This document shows, one piece after another, positions 46,598-57,600 of a stretch of 64,000 nt of DNA; within the stretch, counting starts at the first letter, position 1; the number at the start of each line of letters is the position of its first letter. A program made the translations under genes and the position numbers. The stretch covers positions 53,453,841 to 53,517,840 of the forward strand of contig NC_134465.1 of the NCBI RefSeq assembly GCF_047948215.1. Direction: 5' to 3'. The notes under the pieces were generated by a model, which saw nothing but the letters and a program-made list of their open reading frames with translations, ran no database searches and was not told the DNA's origin. This DNA is from Lycorma delicatula (Eukaryota > Arthropoda > Insecta > Hemiptera > Fulgoridae).

Positions 46598-47866
46598 CGA
46601 AGTCTGTTCAGAAAAGAACCGAACCTTTTTAATTATATGTCAACAGAGATATTTAGTGACATGCGGTTGGCAGAGTTGTGTTCCACATAACCTCATCTCT
46701 AACTACATGTTATTATATTGTTGATATCTCATTTAGTTTTCAGGTTACTGTTATTTGAGGGCGACATGTTTAAGTGGTAGTAGCGATTTTTGTAATGTGC
46801 AATTTTCAGGAACAACAATACATCATAAAATTTTGCGTGAAACCAGGGGAAATTTTCACAGGAATATTTCAACTTTTGAAACAAGCTTACGGAGATAATG
46901 TTTGGGGTCATACACAATGTTACAAATGGTTTAAAAGTGGCATGATTTAAAAGTGGTCGTCAGTCAATCAAAGACGACCCTCGACCAGGAAGATATTTGA
47001 CTTCAACTGATGACACCCACGTTCAGAAAATTACAATCTGGGGCATGCAAGTCGCCAATTGACTGTCAGAGAATTTGCAGAAGATGTTAGCATCTCAATT
47101 GGATCATGCCATGACATTTTGACTGACTAATTGAATGCGCATCGAGTTTCAGCAAAGTTTGTTCCTCATTTGATAACAACAGTAGAAAAAATATAAAGTT
47201 AATGGTTGTCAGAAACTTCTTGAACATGCCAATGAGAATGAAACATTTATGCAAAGGATCATAACAGAAGATAAAAGCTGGGTTTACGGCTACAACATTT
47301 AGAAAAAAGTTCAATCATTACAATGGATTTCCCCAAGAAATCACGTCATTCTCGATGCAATGTCAAAATGATGGCTTTATGTCTTTTTGATTGTAATGGA
47401 ATTGTGCATTTTGAATTCTTGCCTCAAAGTGAAACAGTGAACCGTGTGTACTATCAGGCGTTTTACGACGGTTACCTGAGAAATCCACAAAAAGAGACCA
47501 GAGTTGTGGTGAGAACTCATGATTCATTCACCACAATAATGCGCCCTCACAATCATCTTTGTCAATTCATCAATTTTGTGCCAAAAATCAGATGACTATC
47601 CTCTCTCAGCCTCCGTACTTGACAGGCTTGTCTCCTTGCAATTTTTGCCTATTTCTGAAATTAAAATAGTGATGAAAAGACACCGTTTTGAAACTACTAC
47701 TATCTTAAATGAAGCTGCTTCAATCACTGCTTCGCGAAGTGGAAACACCGCTGAGAAAAGTGTGTGAATAGGACCAGGAAGTACTTTGAAGGGGACAAGG
47801 ACCAATAATCTGTAAAATTGGTAATAAAGATAAAAAAATTAAGTTTGTTATTTACTGAACAGACCT
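46598..47866 (+). mobile_element. mariner transposon with terminal repeats, 88 bp before ktub exon 2
   Basis: Left end CGAAGTCTGTTCAGAAAAGA; right end is its inverted counterpart, ending CTGAACAGACCTTG at about 47866. The transposase is decayed: an N-terminal 'GRQSIKDDPRPGRYLTSTDD' linker, 'ENETFMQRIITEDKSWVYGY' (first Asp), an open frame 47323-47595 (FPKKSRHSRCNVKMMALCLF, GIVHFEFLPQSETVNRVYY), then a damaged second-Asp region. The DD34D mariner lineage with GRP(K)-type linker. Its right end lies only 88 bp upstream of exon 2, so it borders the splice acceptor region. Confidence 0.9.
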
Positions 47867-47870
47867 TGTT

Positions 47871-47904
47871 AAACACAACATGATGAATACATCATGTTGT
47901 GTTT
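47871..47904. repeat. Perfect 15-bp hairpin
   Basis: AAACACAACATGATG, loop AATA, then its exact reverse complement. It begins 5 bp after the mariner end and finishes 49 bp before ktub exon 2, so a transcript would carry a stable stem next to the branch-point region. Confidence 0.93.
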
Positions 47905-47953
47905 ATTCTAAAATAAAAAAGTAATAATATTGATTATTGTTTTTACTTTACAG

Positions 47954-48098
47954 CGGCAGTTAATGGAACAAAAAATGCGACAGAAAAGACAAACACCTGG
48001 AATGATACAGGCATCAGATGTTACAAGCGCTTCTCTCGTCAAAAACAGAGCCTTGCGAGCGACATCGGCTAGAAATGGCAGAGAAAGAGAACTGTGTG
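47954..48098 (+). CDS. ktub: king tubby (tubby-like protein), exon 2
   Basis: 145 nt between acceptor TTTACTTTACAG and donor TGTG|GTAAGT (48099). The frame continues exon 1 in phase 0 and leaves phase 1. Translation runs from RQLMEQKMRQKRQTPGMIQA through SDVTSASLVKNRALR to NGRERELC. The segment MRQKR..PGMIQASD is the hallmark of arthropod king tubby (fly protein begins with a closely similar IRQKRASPGMVQASD), and the following Arg/Ser-rich stretch ending in REL precedes the next conserved block in homologues. It is basic, low complexity, and forms the N-terminal regulatory region. The C-terminal tubby domain must lie to the right of the window; I found no 'YDGP'-type exon 3 before 64000. Codon and CpG use resemble an ordinary host gene, unlike the flanking mobile DNA. 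Confidence 0.9.
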
Positions 48099-48460
48099 GT
48101 AAGTAATTTTTCATGTATAAGTATTTTAAAAGAATATGTAGAATGTATAAGCATTATTCACTGAAGGATCACAATTTTTTTTTTTCTGTAACATAATAAA
48201 TTTTTACAGAAATGATTTATATTGAGAGGTAAAGAAATGCATTCTGATCATTGCAAAGTATAAATAAATAATCTGTTCTGACTGGTTCATAAAAATAAAT
48301 TATATAGATCTCATCAGTATAAGGTAAATTATAAATATAAAAACAAATTATATGATAAAAAATAAATGTGATTAAAGTCCATATTAATTATTTAAATATA
48401 AGCACATAGAATAATGTTAAGGTTTATAAATATATTATTGTTATTTTATATATTAAATAT

Positions 48461-49577
48461 CTTAACTAGAATTCTATACAGAAGAATTGAGAGGAGAGTG
48501 GAATAAGTGATAGGAGAAGACCAATTTGGTTTCAGGAAAAGTATAGGGACAAGGGAAGCAATTTTAGGCCTCAGATTAATAGTAGAAGGAAGATTAAAGA
48601 AAAACAAACCAACATACTTGGAATATAGACCTAGAAAAGGCATTTGATAACATAGACTGGAATAAAATGTTCAGCATTTTAAAAAAATTAGGGTCAAATA
48701 CAGAGATAGAAGAACAATTGCTAACATTTACAGGAACCAAACAGCAACAGTAATAATTGAAGAACATAAGAAAGGGAGTCCGACAAGGATGTTCCTTATC
48801 CTCGTTACTTTTTAATCTTTACATGGAACTAGCAGTTAATGATGTTAAAGAACAATTTAGATTCGGAGTAACAGTACAAGGTGAAAAGTTAAAGATGCTT
48901 TGATTTGCTGATGATATAGTAATTCTAGCTGAGAGTAAAAAGGATTTGGAAGAAACAATTAACGGCATGGATAAAGTCCTACGCAAGAACTACCGCATGA
49001 AAATAAACAAGAACAAAACGAAAGTAATGAAATGTAGTAGAAATAACAAAGATGGGTGAAATAAAATGCCGAATAGCTCAGGCGAAATGAGCCTTCAGTC
49101 AGAAATATAATTTGTTTACATCAAAAATTAATTTAAACGTCAGGAAAAGATTTTTGAAAGTATATGTTTGGAGCGTCGCTTTATATGGAAGTGAAACTTG
49201 GACGATTGGAGTACCTGAGAAGAAAATATTAGAAGCTTTTGAAATGTGGTGCTATAGGAGAATGTTAAAAATCAGATGGGTGGATAAAGTGCCAAATGAA
49301 GAGATGTTGCGGCAAATCGATAAAGAAAGAAGCATTTGGAAAAATATAGCTAAAAGAAGAGACAGACACATATTAAGGTATCCTGGAATAGTCGCTTTAA
49401 TATTGGAGGGACAGGTAGAAGGAAAAAATTGTGTAAGCAGGCAATGTTTGAAATATGTAAAACAAATTGTTAGAGATGTAGGGTGTAGGGGATATACCGA
49501 AATGAAATGACAAGCACTAGATAGGGAATCTTGGAGAGCTGCATCAAACCAGTCAAATGACTGAAGACAAAAAAAAA
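48461..49577 (+). mobile_element. LINE family A copy with 14-bp target duplication
   Basis: 5'-truncated insertion bounded by TATATATTAAATAT on both sides (48447-48460 and 49578-49591). Content: DQFGFRKSIGTREAILGLRL (RT), YLE..RPRKGI replacing the D-x-EKAFD block, a GVRQGCSLS-like block, 'FADDIVILAESKKDLEETI' with a stop in the box, then the 132-codon open C-terminus (49112-49510) with VWSVALYGSETWTIGVPEKK, LEAFEMWCYRRMLKIRW and DVGCRGYTEMK, the RAASNQSND end and an A-rich tail. Inserted in the transcribed sense of ktub. Inactive. Confidence 0.9.
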
Positions 49578-49719
49578 TATATATTAAATATAAAAAAAAA
49601 ATACTTTTTTCCGTTTTAATTAGTTTTATTTAAACATTTATCAATGGAACAGTATGTTTTCCATAAAAGAAAATATTTTAATTGTATCTTAAAGAAATTG
49701 GTGGGAAGATTTTTCAAAT

Positions 49720-50400
49720 GGTTTAGCAAAGCATAATAAGGCCCTTTCTTAGGTGAAATAGTGTTTTGCGTTATACTAGACAGTTCTATTCTTCAGTTTC
49801 GTAAAGATGGATATTGTAATTTTTTAAGAATAAGCGAACAGTCTTTTTATAATCAAAGATTGCCCATTCATGAATATAACCATAAGAATAAGTTAATATA
49901 TATAATTTTCTAAATATAGGTCTACATGATTCATACTTATGGGCACCAGATAATGATCTGACAGTTAATTTTTGTATCTTAAAAACTCATTCAGACTTTT
50001 TGAGGCAGTCCCACGGCATGACATTCTTCATGTGAGAATATTTGAAGGCTTAATAATGACGGCTAACTTGATGTTGTATTAAGATACTTCAGAGCAAAAC
50101 GTACGGTTTGATTTTGTTATAAACCAAATCAATTTGATCATCCCATCAGAACTTATCATCTTATAATACATCCAGAAATTTTACTTTGTGAGTAACACAA
50201 ACACTAGTGTTATCATTATCTACAATTTGTTAAATCTTGCAGGAAATGATCCTGCAAGATTTATTTAAAATGAATAAAATAAATTGTATTTGCTAAATTA
50301 ATATCTGATTAGACTGCTGTGCCACTTCTCATGAGTAAAATAGATTGGTGTGATCAGCATTTTTACCAGTAAGCAGTTTAAAAAAAAGAAAAGAATTTTA
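49720..50400 (-). mobile_element. Jockey/CR1-like LINE reverse transcriptase relic
   Basis: Minus-strand reading: ADHTNLFYS (FADDTN-type box, damaged), VTHKVKFLDVL followed by WDDQIDLVYNKIKPYVL, SHMKNVMPWDCL (matches 'FHSH..YG...WG'), IQKLTVRSLSGAHKYESCRP (matches 'QK.AIR.I.GA....C.PLF') and FRKLYILT. This order is the thumb and C-terminal region of jockey/CR1 LINEs. A perfect 14-bp hairpin (50231-50263) lies within it. Confidence 0.82.
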
Positions 50401-51750
50401 AAGAAATATTGATATTATCATACTTGCTTTTATATGAATCACAAACAGTTATATTATTCTGTACTTTTGAAAATCTTCTTTTCATTGGCTTATAATCTAC
50501 TACAAGCTTATTAATTATTAAAAAAAAAGCTTGTCTCTGAAGAGTTACAACATGCAAATATATAATGAAAAGATTTGACTTCTTTTTTTCTTCTATATTA
50601 AACGTTTGAAATTTTCTGTATTATTTTTTAGAATTTCATGTTATTTGAAGAAAATCTATAAAAATTATGGTTAATGATATACATAAAAGATATCCCAGTT
50701 TTCACTTGTTTTTATGATAAGTGTGGTTTTGACATTCCATAACTTCATTGATTGAGTATTTTAAAAAACAATTTTAATTTTTATTTAGAAATTTTTTTTT
50801 AATATTACAGTGGTTTTCAGTATGGAAGAAAAAAAAAATTATTTCAACTCTTGGTATATACAACTATATATATATATATATATATTTTTTTTTTTTCACA
50901 GAATAATGTGTTCTTACAACACTTTTATAGTAGTTCAATAAATTCATTAACAGTGTAAAATGGGTTGTAAAGGAAAGTTGAATTTTCAATAAAACTTCTA
51001 CCAGTTTTGATTTCTAGTTTCTTTATATTGCTGTCCAGCAAAACAGCTGTTTAAACCAGTACAGTTCCAGTGTTTTATTTCTTGGCTATGTGAAGCAATT
51101 GTATTGTCCTTACTGATAAATAAGTGTAGGTACAGGTTCTCTCCTGTTTTGTGATTTTTGCTTTGTTCACAATCCCCCTTTTCATCCTTTGTTAATTAAA
51201 ATTATATGTATAAGATAATATTGATATGTATTTCAAAGATGTTAACAATAATTACACATAATATATTAATATATACAGAATTATAGTTACAACTAATTGC
51301 TGTATTTAATGCAATATTTATAAAAGTATGTACTTATAACATTAAAAACTACTGTTTGTTGAATAATCAGGAAAGAGAACTAATATTTTTTTGTGGTCTG
51401 AAAACAAAAAGACTTGTATCGATTTACAAGAATTAATTCAGTCCAGTAGACACCTTCAATTATGAGTACTTCACACTTCATTAAACATAAAGGTTACTAA
51501 AAATTAAATTTATACCTAATTAACTAGAAGTTTAATTAGAACTAGTTAAAAATAAATAGAGAATATAAATATCTCTATTAATATTTATTTAATATAATCT
51601 AAACACTTTGAAATGACAATAATAATTATAAAGCTGATATAATACAATCGTATTCAATACACTAATGCATAAACATACTGATAAAATATTAAATTCATAG
51701 AATATATTAAATAAATAAATCTTTTATTCTAAACGGTACAAAATAATGTA

Positions 51751-53050
51751 TTACACAGAATAGCACAAAGAAATGGGATATTTTGAATTTGATGTTTGCA
51801 GCCCTGTAGGTATATCATAAGTGAGAGAAGGATGTAAAACTGTAGAGCACTAATGGAAATTTAGTTGTGATGGAGCAGTGGAATGATATTGAGTGTGCGG
51901 TTGCCATAAGGATGTTTTACTGACATGGTGACAGCTGCACAAAGAGTGTTTAAGCAACACTATGAGATCCTGCCCCACAGTCAAGTTCCTTCTTCACATA
52001 CAATCAAAACTTGGGTTTGTAACTTTGAAGAGACCGGTTCAGCTTCGAAAAAACCTAGTGGGTGTGTATTGACTGTACGTACACCAGAAAACATTGATAC
52101 CACGAAAGCTATAGTGGTAAGAAATCCTCGTCATTCGGTGTAGAAAATTGACTCGGTCATTGGAGCTCGGACATTGGAGCGTGCAAAAAATACTCCATAA
52201 CGTGAGATTTCATCTTTACAAAATTCAAATTGTCCAAGAACTGTAACGTAATGATGATTGTGAATTGCGTCTGCAATTTTGTGAAAAATTATTGTCTACA
52301 ATCAATGTGAATGCTAACTTTATTGAAAATCTTTAGATGCTAGATGAATCCCATTTTCACTTAAGTGGATACATGAATAACAGAACTTTCATTACTGGGC
52401 ACAAACCCTGCTCAACTTCACCAGCGTTTGTTACATAGTTCTAAACTTACTGTATGGTGTGCAGTTTCATGTTATGGGCTAATAGGCCCTTACTTCTTTG
52501 AAGATGAAGAGGACTCTGCTGTCACTGTGATGTCTCAACATTATTTTGACATGCTAGAGACATTTTTTGCTCCTAGACTCCATTTTTTCCAAATCTTGAC
52601 CTTCAGCAAATCTGGTTTCAACCGGACAGAGCCACCTCACATACTGCCCAACAGTCTATGGCAACTGTGAGAGGTTTGAAGTCCAAGCGATGTTAGAAGT
52701 CCTTGAAATTATGCAGCCCACATAATAATTTCAAGGACTTCTAACATCGCTTGGCTGTCCCGGTCACCAGATTAGATTGAGAAACCTTGCCTAGCTCAAA
52801 ACACAGATTGAAAAGGAAATTGCCAACATCCCAAAGAACACATTGTGCCGCGTTATGCAAAATTTTCAGAATCATTTACTGATTGTGTACACAAAAATTG
52901 ACAGCACTAAGTGAAGTAATTTTTTTAAAATAATGTATATGAAATTTCCATTCTTGTAGAACATATTTTCACATCAAATAAAGGTTAGTAACTCTACTTC
53001 ATTCTTTTAATTATTTAAAATTTTCCCATTTCTTTGTACCAGTCTGTGAT
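51751..53050 (+). mobile_element. rosa-type (DD41D-lineage) transposon, decayed second copy
   Basis: Terminal repeats match the 16829-18196 element: left ACAAAGAAATGGGATATTTT region (51751-51780), right AAAATTTTCCCATTTCTTTG ending at about 53050. Transposase parts: 51925-52143 (AAQRVFKQHYEIL, SHTIKTWVCNFEETGSASKK, TVRTPENID), then 'MLDESHFHLSGYMNN' (first Asp), 52428-52670 (LTVWCAVSCYGLIGPYFFED, VTVMSQHYFDMLETFF) and 'SRSPD' near 52760. Several stops and an internal palindrome (52683-52754) interrupt it. Confidence 0.9.
52683..52754. repeat. Perfect 30-bp inverted repeat inside the rosa copy
   Basis: The arms 52683-52712 and 52725-52754 are exact reverse complements with a 12-nt loop. They lie within the transposase between the second and third catalytic motifs, where the other copy has no palindrome. 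One arm is therefore a new inverted duplication of the other. Confidence 0.95.
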
Positions 53051-53944
53051 CATATCACAGTCGGTAAATATGCTGCTATTCCATGCACAAAAAAAAAATG
53101 CCGTAGCATTTGTCTGAATGAATAAAGGGAAACTATGATATAGACTTGGATCAGAGCAGCATAAAAAAACACAATTAATTAAAAATAAAAAAATAGATAT
53201 GTGATAAAGCTTAAATCGATTTTATTTAATGTATGAACCCGTAAACAATTCCAAAACACGTTTGTGCAGATCCTTTCCATAATAAGCAAACCCTAAAACA
53301 TTTCATAGAAACAAAAGATAACAGTCAAGATATAATATATAATTAATCAAGTAGTTCTTAAAGTAGCAAGCAGAGTTCGCTCATTCTATACTCATTTTGA
53401 CAAGTTAAGCTTGACAATAAATTAAATTAATAAATAAATTTTAAAATAATAAAAAATTAAATTAAAATAAATAAAATCCATAATTAATAAAACGTGGATG
53501 TAATTAAAGACCATATTAATTATTTAAACACATGAAGTAATATTAATAAGATAAATAGTTGAATTTAGTAAATTTAAAGAATTATTACAAATTAAATCGC
53601 AATTCGAAAGACAAATCAAAATGACGTATTTATGAGCATGAACAAAATACAAAATATTCAGGATTTAAAAAAAAGATTTTTCAGGGTTTTTAATTACCAT
53701 TATTTAAAAATTCATGTATGTGTAAAAGAAATCTTTCAATTGCATATTAAATGAAAATTTTTAAAACAGTCCATAATTTATAAGGCCCTTTTCTTGACAG
53801 CCAAAATATTGTGTTGAGGTTAATGAAAACAGTTCTGATATCTGGTTTGATAAAGGTGGTTATTGTTATTTATTAAAAATAAATGACTGTTGTTTTTAGA
53901 AGAAATTTTCATATTTATCAAATATTACCGTGACATACTTACGG

Positions 53945-54690
53945 ATCAATCCATTTGAAGTGACCCAAAGGTGGTTGCTTGACCAATTCAAAAAAAAACA
54001 CTGAAACTTACCCACTTGTTTTCTAGATGTCTCAGGGCCTTAAAACTATTTTTTTAAAGCAATTTACCTGTGGCGGCTATTTTTGGTATGGTGCACTCAC
54101 CTATTTTTGTAATTGTAAGGGTTTACAGAAAAAATCATAACTAAAAATCCTGGAAGGATGAAACAATAAGCAATTACATCATATAAATCATATATCATAT
54201 ATATTTAATCATATCATATTTTCTCAAGGTAAAAGATTAGTCCAGTAGTTTATTTACTATCTCTCTTCTTTCTATGAAAAAATGACCGATAAAGTTGAAC
54301 ATGAAAAACTAAAATTTCATTTTTAGTAATTTTTTCAAGAGGCAGGGATGACATACACAGTTTGAATTCTTTTTTTATATGTATGTATATGTTGGTATTT
54401 CTACCATAAATAATATTAATAATGATATACTTACCCCTAAATTTTTGTGAAATTTTTGTAAACTTTTTTTTTTTAATTCATATTTTGGCTTCAAATAACT
54501 CTGATGGGGCTGGTGATAAAAATCTCAAATTTGCACAAATTACAGTGTTTTTGTAGATGTTTAAAAGTTTTTTGTGAATTGTAATAATAAAAAAGTTATA
54601 ACCTCTCAAAAATCATGAAAACCTGTTAAAAACGATACCATTTTGACTCGCTGAATAAGTCCTCCAAGGGGGTTTCTTGTATTCTTGGCA
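53945..54690 (+). repeat. Dispersed repeat R4, copy 1
   Basis: About 745 bp. An inverted second copy is at 60590-61290. Shared landmarks: ATCCATTTGAAGTG at one end, TTGCTTGACCAATT, TATCTCTCTTCTTTCTATGA, GAGGCAGGGATG, and CATTTTGACTC near the other end. Non-coding, class unknown. Confidence 0.85.
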
Positions 54691-55007
54691 GTTTAATATT
54701 TTTATACTTAATAGTTGAAAGAGACTTGTATGAACCATTCAAATGCAGTGTTCATGTTATAACAGTCATTTCCAGTCATCAGGAAAATTCACGTTGCAAC
54801 ATGCTTATTTATGCTTTTTGCATCATTTTGCTTTGCAGTTACAGACTGGTCAGTCTGACATTAGTCCAGTGACCTGTTACATCTTTACAGTGTCTCAAAT
54901 TTCATCCTGTGTTTTGAAGGGTTTATTAAAATAAATTACTTAATAATATATTTGCATATTTTAAAATCAGTTAAATTTTTACATTTTCAAATAATTTAAT
55001 GTGAAAC

Positions 55008-55900
55008 AATGGAAGAACAATGTTCGATAGGAGTTTATGTGAATGAAGAGTGTCATAAAACAGTGTAGTATGGTACAGTGCCAAAAGAACTCATTAAAGT
55101 TTGTAAATTTAGTGATGAAAACCAACAACTTCATCTTTTACGTGTTAATTCAGATATCATTAGCGTTTGTAAATATCATGAAAAACGTTTTTGTCAAGAT
55201 TTAGTCACATGAATGGACAGTTCTGTTGTGAACCTTTGATAACTGACAAAAAAACAGTTAAGAAATTTAAAACAAACAACATTAGAGCACACATCGGGTT
55301 TGTCTAGTGGTTAACGCGTCTTCCCAAATCAGCTGATTTGGAAAGTCGAGAGTTACAGCGTTCAAGTCATAGTAAAGCCAGTTATTTATACACAGATTTG
55401 AATACTAGATCGTGGTGTTCTTTGGTGGTTGGGTTTCAATTAACCACACATCTCAGGAACGGTCGAACTGAGAATGTACAAGACTACACTTCCTTTACAC
55501 TCATACATATCATCCTCATTCATCCTCTGAAGAATTATCTAAACGGTAGTTACCGGAGACTAAACAGGAAAAAAGAAATAACATTAGAGCAATAAATATG
55601 TTCTTAAAGAACACATTTTTCTAAATTTGAACTTAGTTTCTGGAAAGTCTCTTTGTGTAAACTGTTTAAAAAGTATTTTTCTCAGCAGACCAAAGAACTA
55701 TATGAATGTCAAGACCAAGAGTAATACATTGCCCCATATCACAATTGGATGCAGTTTGTAGTATCCGAATGTACGGAGCATCCGAAGTGACGGGTCCTTC
55801 TCAATTTCAAGAGAATTATCAGAAGAGATCTCACAACTGTTGGTTTACCACACTAAATGATAAACTTTCATTGCTATAAAAACAGGCTATTTCATTGAAA
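55008..55900 (+). pseudogene. Cys/His-containing coding relic, split by a SINE
   Basis: Plus-strand reading before the SINE: MEEQCSIGVYVNEECHKTV, a stop, then VPKELIKVCKFSDENQQLHL, VCKYHEKRFL, RFSHMNGQFCCEPL, KKTVKKFK. After the SINE: LVSGKSLCVNCLKSIFLS. The VC.YHE..FL....CC.PF.. and G..LC.NC patterns recall the N-terminal Cys/His region of a family of repeat-borne 'uncharacterized' insect proteins. It may belong to the same mobile family as 33430-34500, whose copies include a different segment. Stops show it is dead. Confidence 0.55.
55290..55579 (+). repeat. SINE-1 copy with 12-bp target duplication
   Basis: AACATTAGAGCA flanks it (55278-55289 and 55580-55591). Head TTGTCTAGTGGTTAACGCGT, ATCAGCTGATTTGGAAAG palindromic region, body GTTCTTTGGTGGTTGGGTTT, tail CATCCTCTGAAGAATTATCT and ACCGGAGACTAAACAGG. 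Complete, well conserved, CpG retained. The 85-codon frame over it is not a gene. Confidence 0.95.
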
Positions 55901-56749
55901 AATAATTCAAATTTTGTTACCATTAATTTTTTCGTCGAGTGTTTACAAAAAGAACCAATATGAAAATAAAAATGAATTCTTGAAAAAAGATGTAGGCTAC
56001 TCATTGAAATATCAGTTAAGTTTTGAAAGTATTTTTGAATCAAAATTGAATTAAGTGGTAACTTAATTCAATTTTGATATAACGCCATTTTTGATATAAC
56101 TGTTTAAATGTATACGCCAAACATTGTTATGACGAGCAACTATTTAGTTCTTTCTATAGCCGCTTGGTCTCATCTCTCTCCTCTCTAACTACAAGCGTTA
56201 ACATATGTTGCAACAATTGTGTGTTTTTTATTCTTTTTTAAGAACGTTATGTATGCATTCAGTTATGTTTAAAATATAATGCTTTAACACCACATTATCA
56301 AAAATTATTTATCCTCCCAAAGGATTAATCATCAAATTACAATCCACTAGAAACATGAATTTATATTACAAAATTTTAAACAAAACATATGGTCCTCTTA
56401 TCGGGCAGGATAATTAATTATTGTGTTTAAAATCCATCATTGACAGTAAAAGTGTAATAACAGTGCTATAGTATAGACAGTGATACCTTTGTGACTCGAT
56501 TAATTGTGTTAAAGGTTGCTAAGGTTAAATTACACTGTGCGTAATTTATTTGCGTGCTTACACATTTCGTTAATGTGCATGTATTCGATACTACGCATTG
56601 TATCATATTACTCTCCTCATCACCATTCGGCGCCTAGCAGTCGCATACCACATCGCTGAATCATTAATGATGTCGTGCAACAGTCTGGATTGTTATAAAG
56701 TACGTATTATCAGTTTATTTTTGTTATCACTATCAGCTTTATTAGGATT

Positions 56750-57600
56750 TATTTTTTGTCTTCAATCATTTGACTGGTTTGATGCAGCTCTCCAAGATTC
56801 CCTATCTAGTGCTAGTCGTTTCATTTCGGTATACATCCTACATCCCTAACAATTTGTTTTACATATTCCAAACGTGGCCTGCCTAACAATTTTTTCCTTC
56901 TACCTGTCCCTCCAATATTAAAGCGACTATTCCAGGATGCCTTAATATGTGGCGTATAAGTCTCTCTTCTTTTAGCTATATTTTTCCTAATGCTTCTTTC
57001 TTCATCTATTTGGCGCAACACCTCTTCATATGTCATTTTATCCATCCATCTGAGTTTTAACATTCTCCTATAGCACCACATTTCAAAAGCTTCTAATCTT
57101 TTCTTCTCAGGTACTCCGATCGTCCAAGTTTCACTTCCATTTAAAGTGACGCTCCAAACATATAATTTCAAAAATCTTTTCTTGACGTTTAAATTAATTT
57201 TTGAGTGACAAATTATATTTCTGACTGAAGGCTCGTTTCTCCTGTGCTTATTCGGCATTTTTTTTATCGCTCCTGCTTCGTCCATCTTTAGTAATTCTAC
57301 TTCCCAAACATTTTCTTGGAAAGAAAGCAGCTGTAGTTTACCATTGCTTTCAGCTGCGTAGTACCCAGTTGATTGAGTGATGTTGATATGGCCGTTTAAG
57401 TCGTCCTGACTTACTCCCTTAACAATTACTGAAAGAGCTGTTGCCCTCTTTCAGGAATCATTCCTTAGTGTGGCTCTCAACAGATACCTCTCAGATATGG
57501 TTGCACCTTCGGTCCAGCTATTCTGCATCACTGAGCACTCAAGCCCCCTCACCAACGGCAAGGTCTCATGATTCATAGGAGTAGTTTAGGCTCTTATCCA
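56750..57600 (-). mobile_element. LINE family A, internally deleted (5' leader joined to 3' end)
   Basis: Minus-strand open frame 56821-57285 reads YVWSVTLNGSETWTIGVPEK, EAFEMWCYRRMLKLRWMDK, EVLRQIDEERSIRKNIAKRR, PRLEYVKQIVRDVGC and ends in the family 3' tail. Right of about 57320 the DNA is non-coding: on the minus strand TTGCCGTTGGTGAGGGGGCT, GGTGCAACCATATCTGAGAG and GTATCTGTTGAGAGCC, which I recognise as the conserved 5' leader of this LINE type in other insects. The leader joins the C-terminal coding part directly near 57300-57325, so endonuclease and most of the RT are deleted. Confidence 0.82.

Larger units (their letters stand above)
29992..47953 (+). other. ktub: ktub intron 1 (about 18 kb)
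   Basis: Donor GTATGT at 29992, acceptor TTTTTACTTTACAG ending at 47953. After about 30.8 kb the intron is markedly CpG-poor. It holds old insertions described separately (a decayed protein relic, a foldback element, mariners, SINEs, LINE B) and long stretches (30.0-33.0, 34.8-35.1, 35.5-36.5, 37.3-41.0 and 42.8-44.5 kb) where I see only AT-rich DNA. Minus-strand frames at 36246-36440 and 37934-38152 are unrecognised. Confidence 0.8.

Noticed and set aside
53215..53300. Minus-strand reading resembling a mariner C-terminus (YYGKDLHKRVLELF)
   Set aside because: Only about 20 residues with no upstream transposase motifs.
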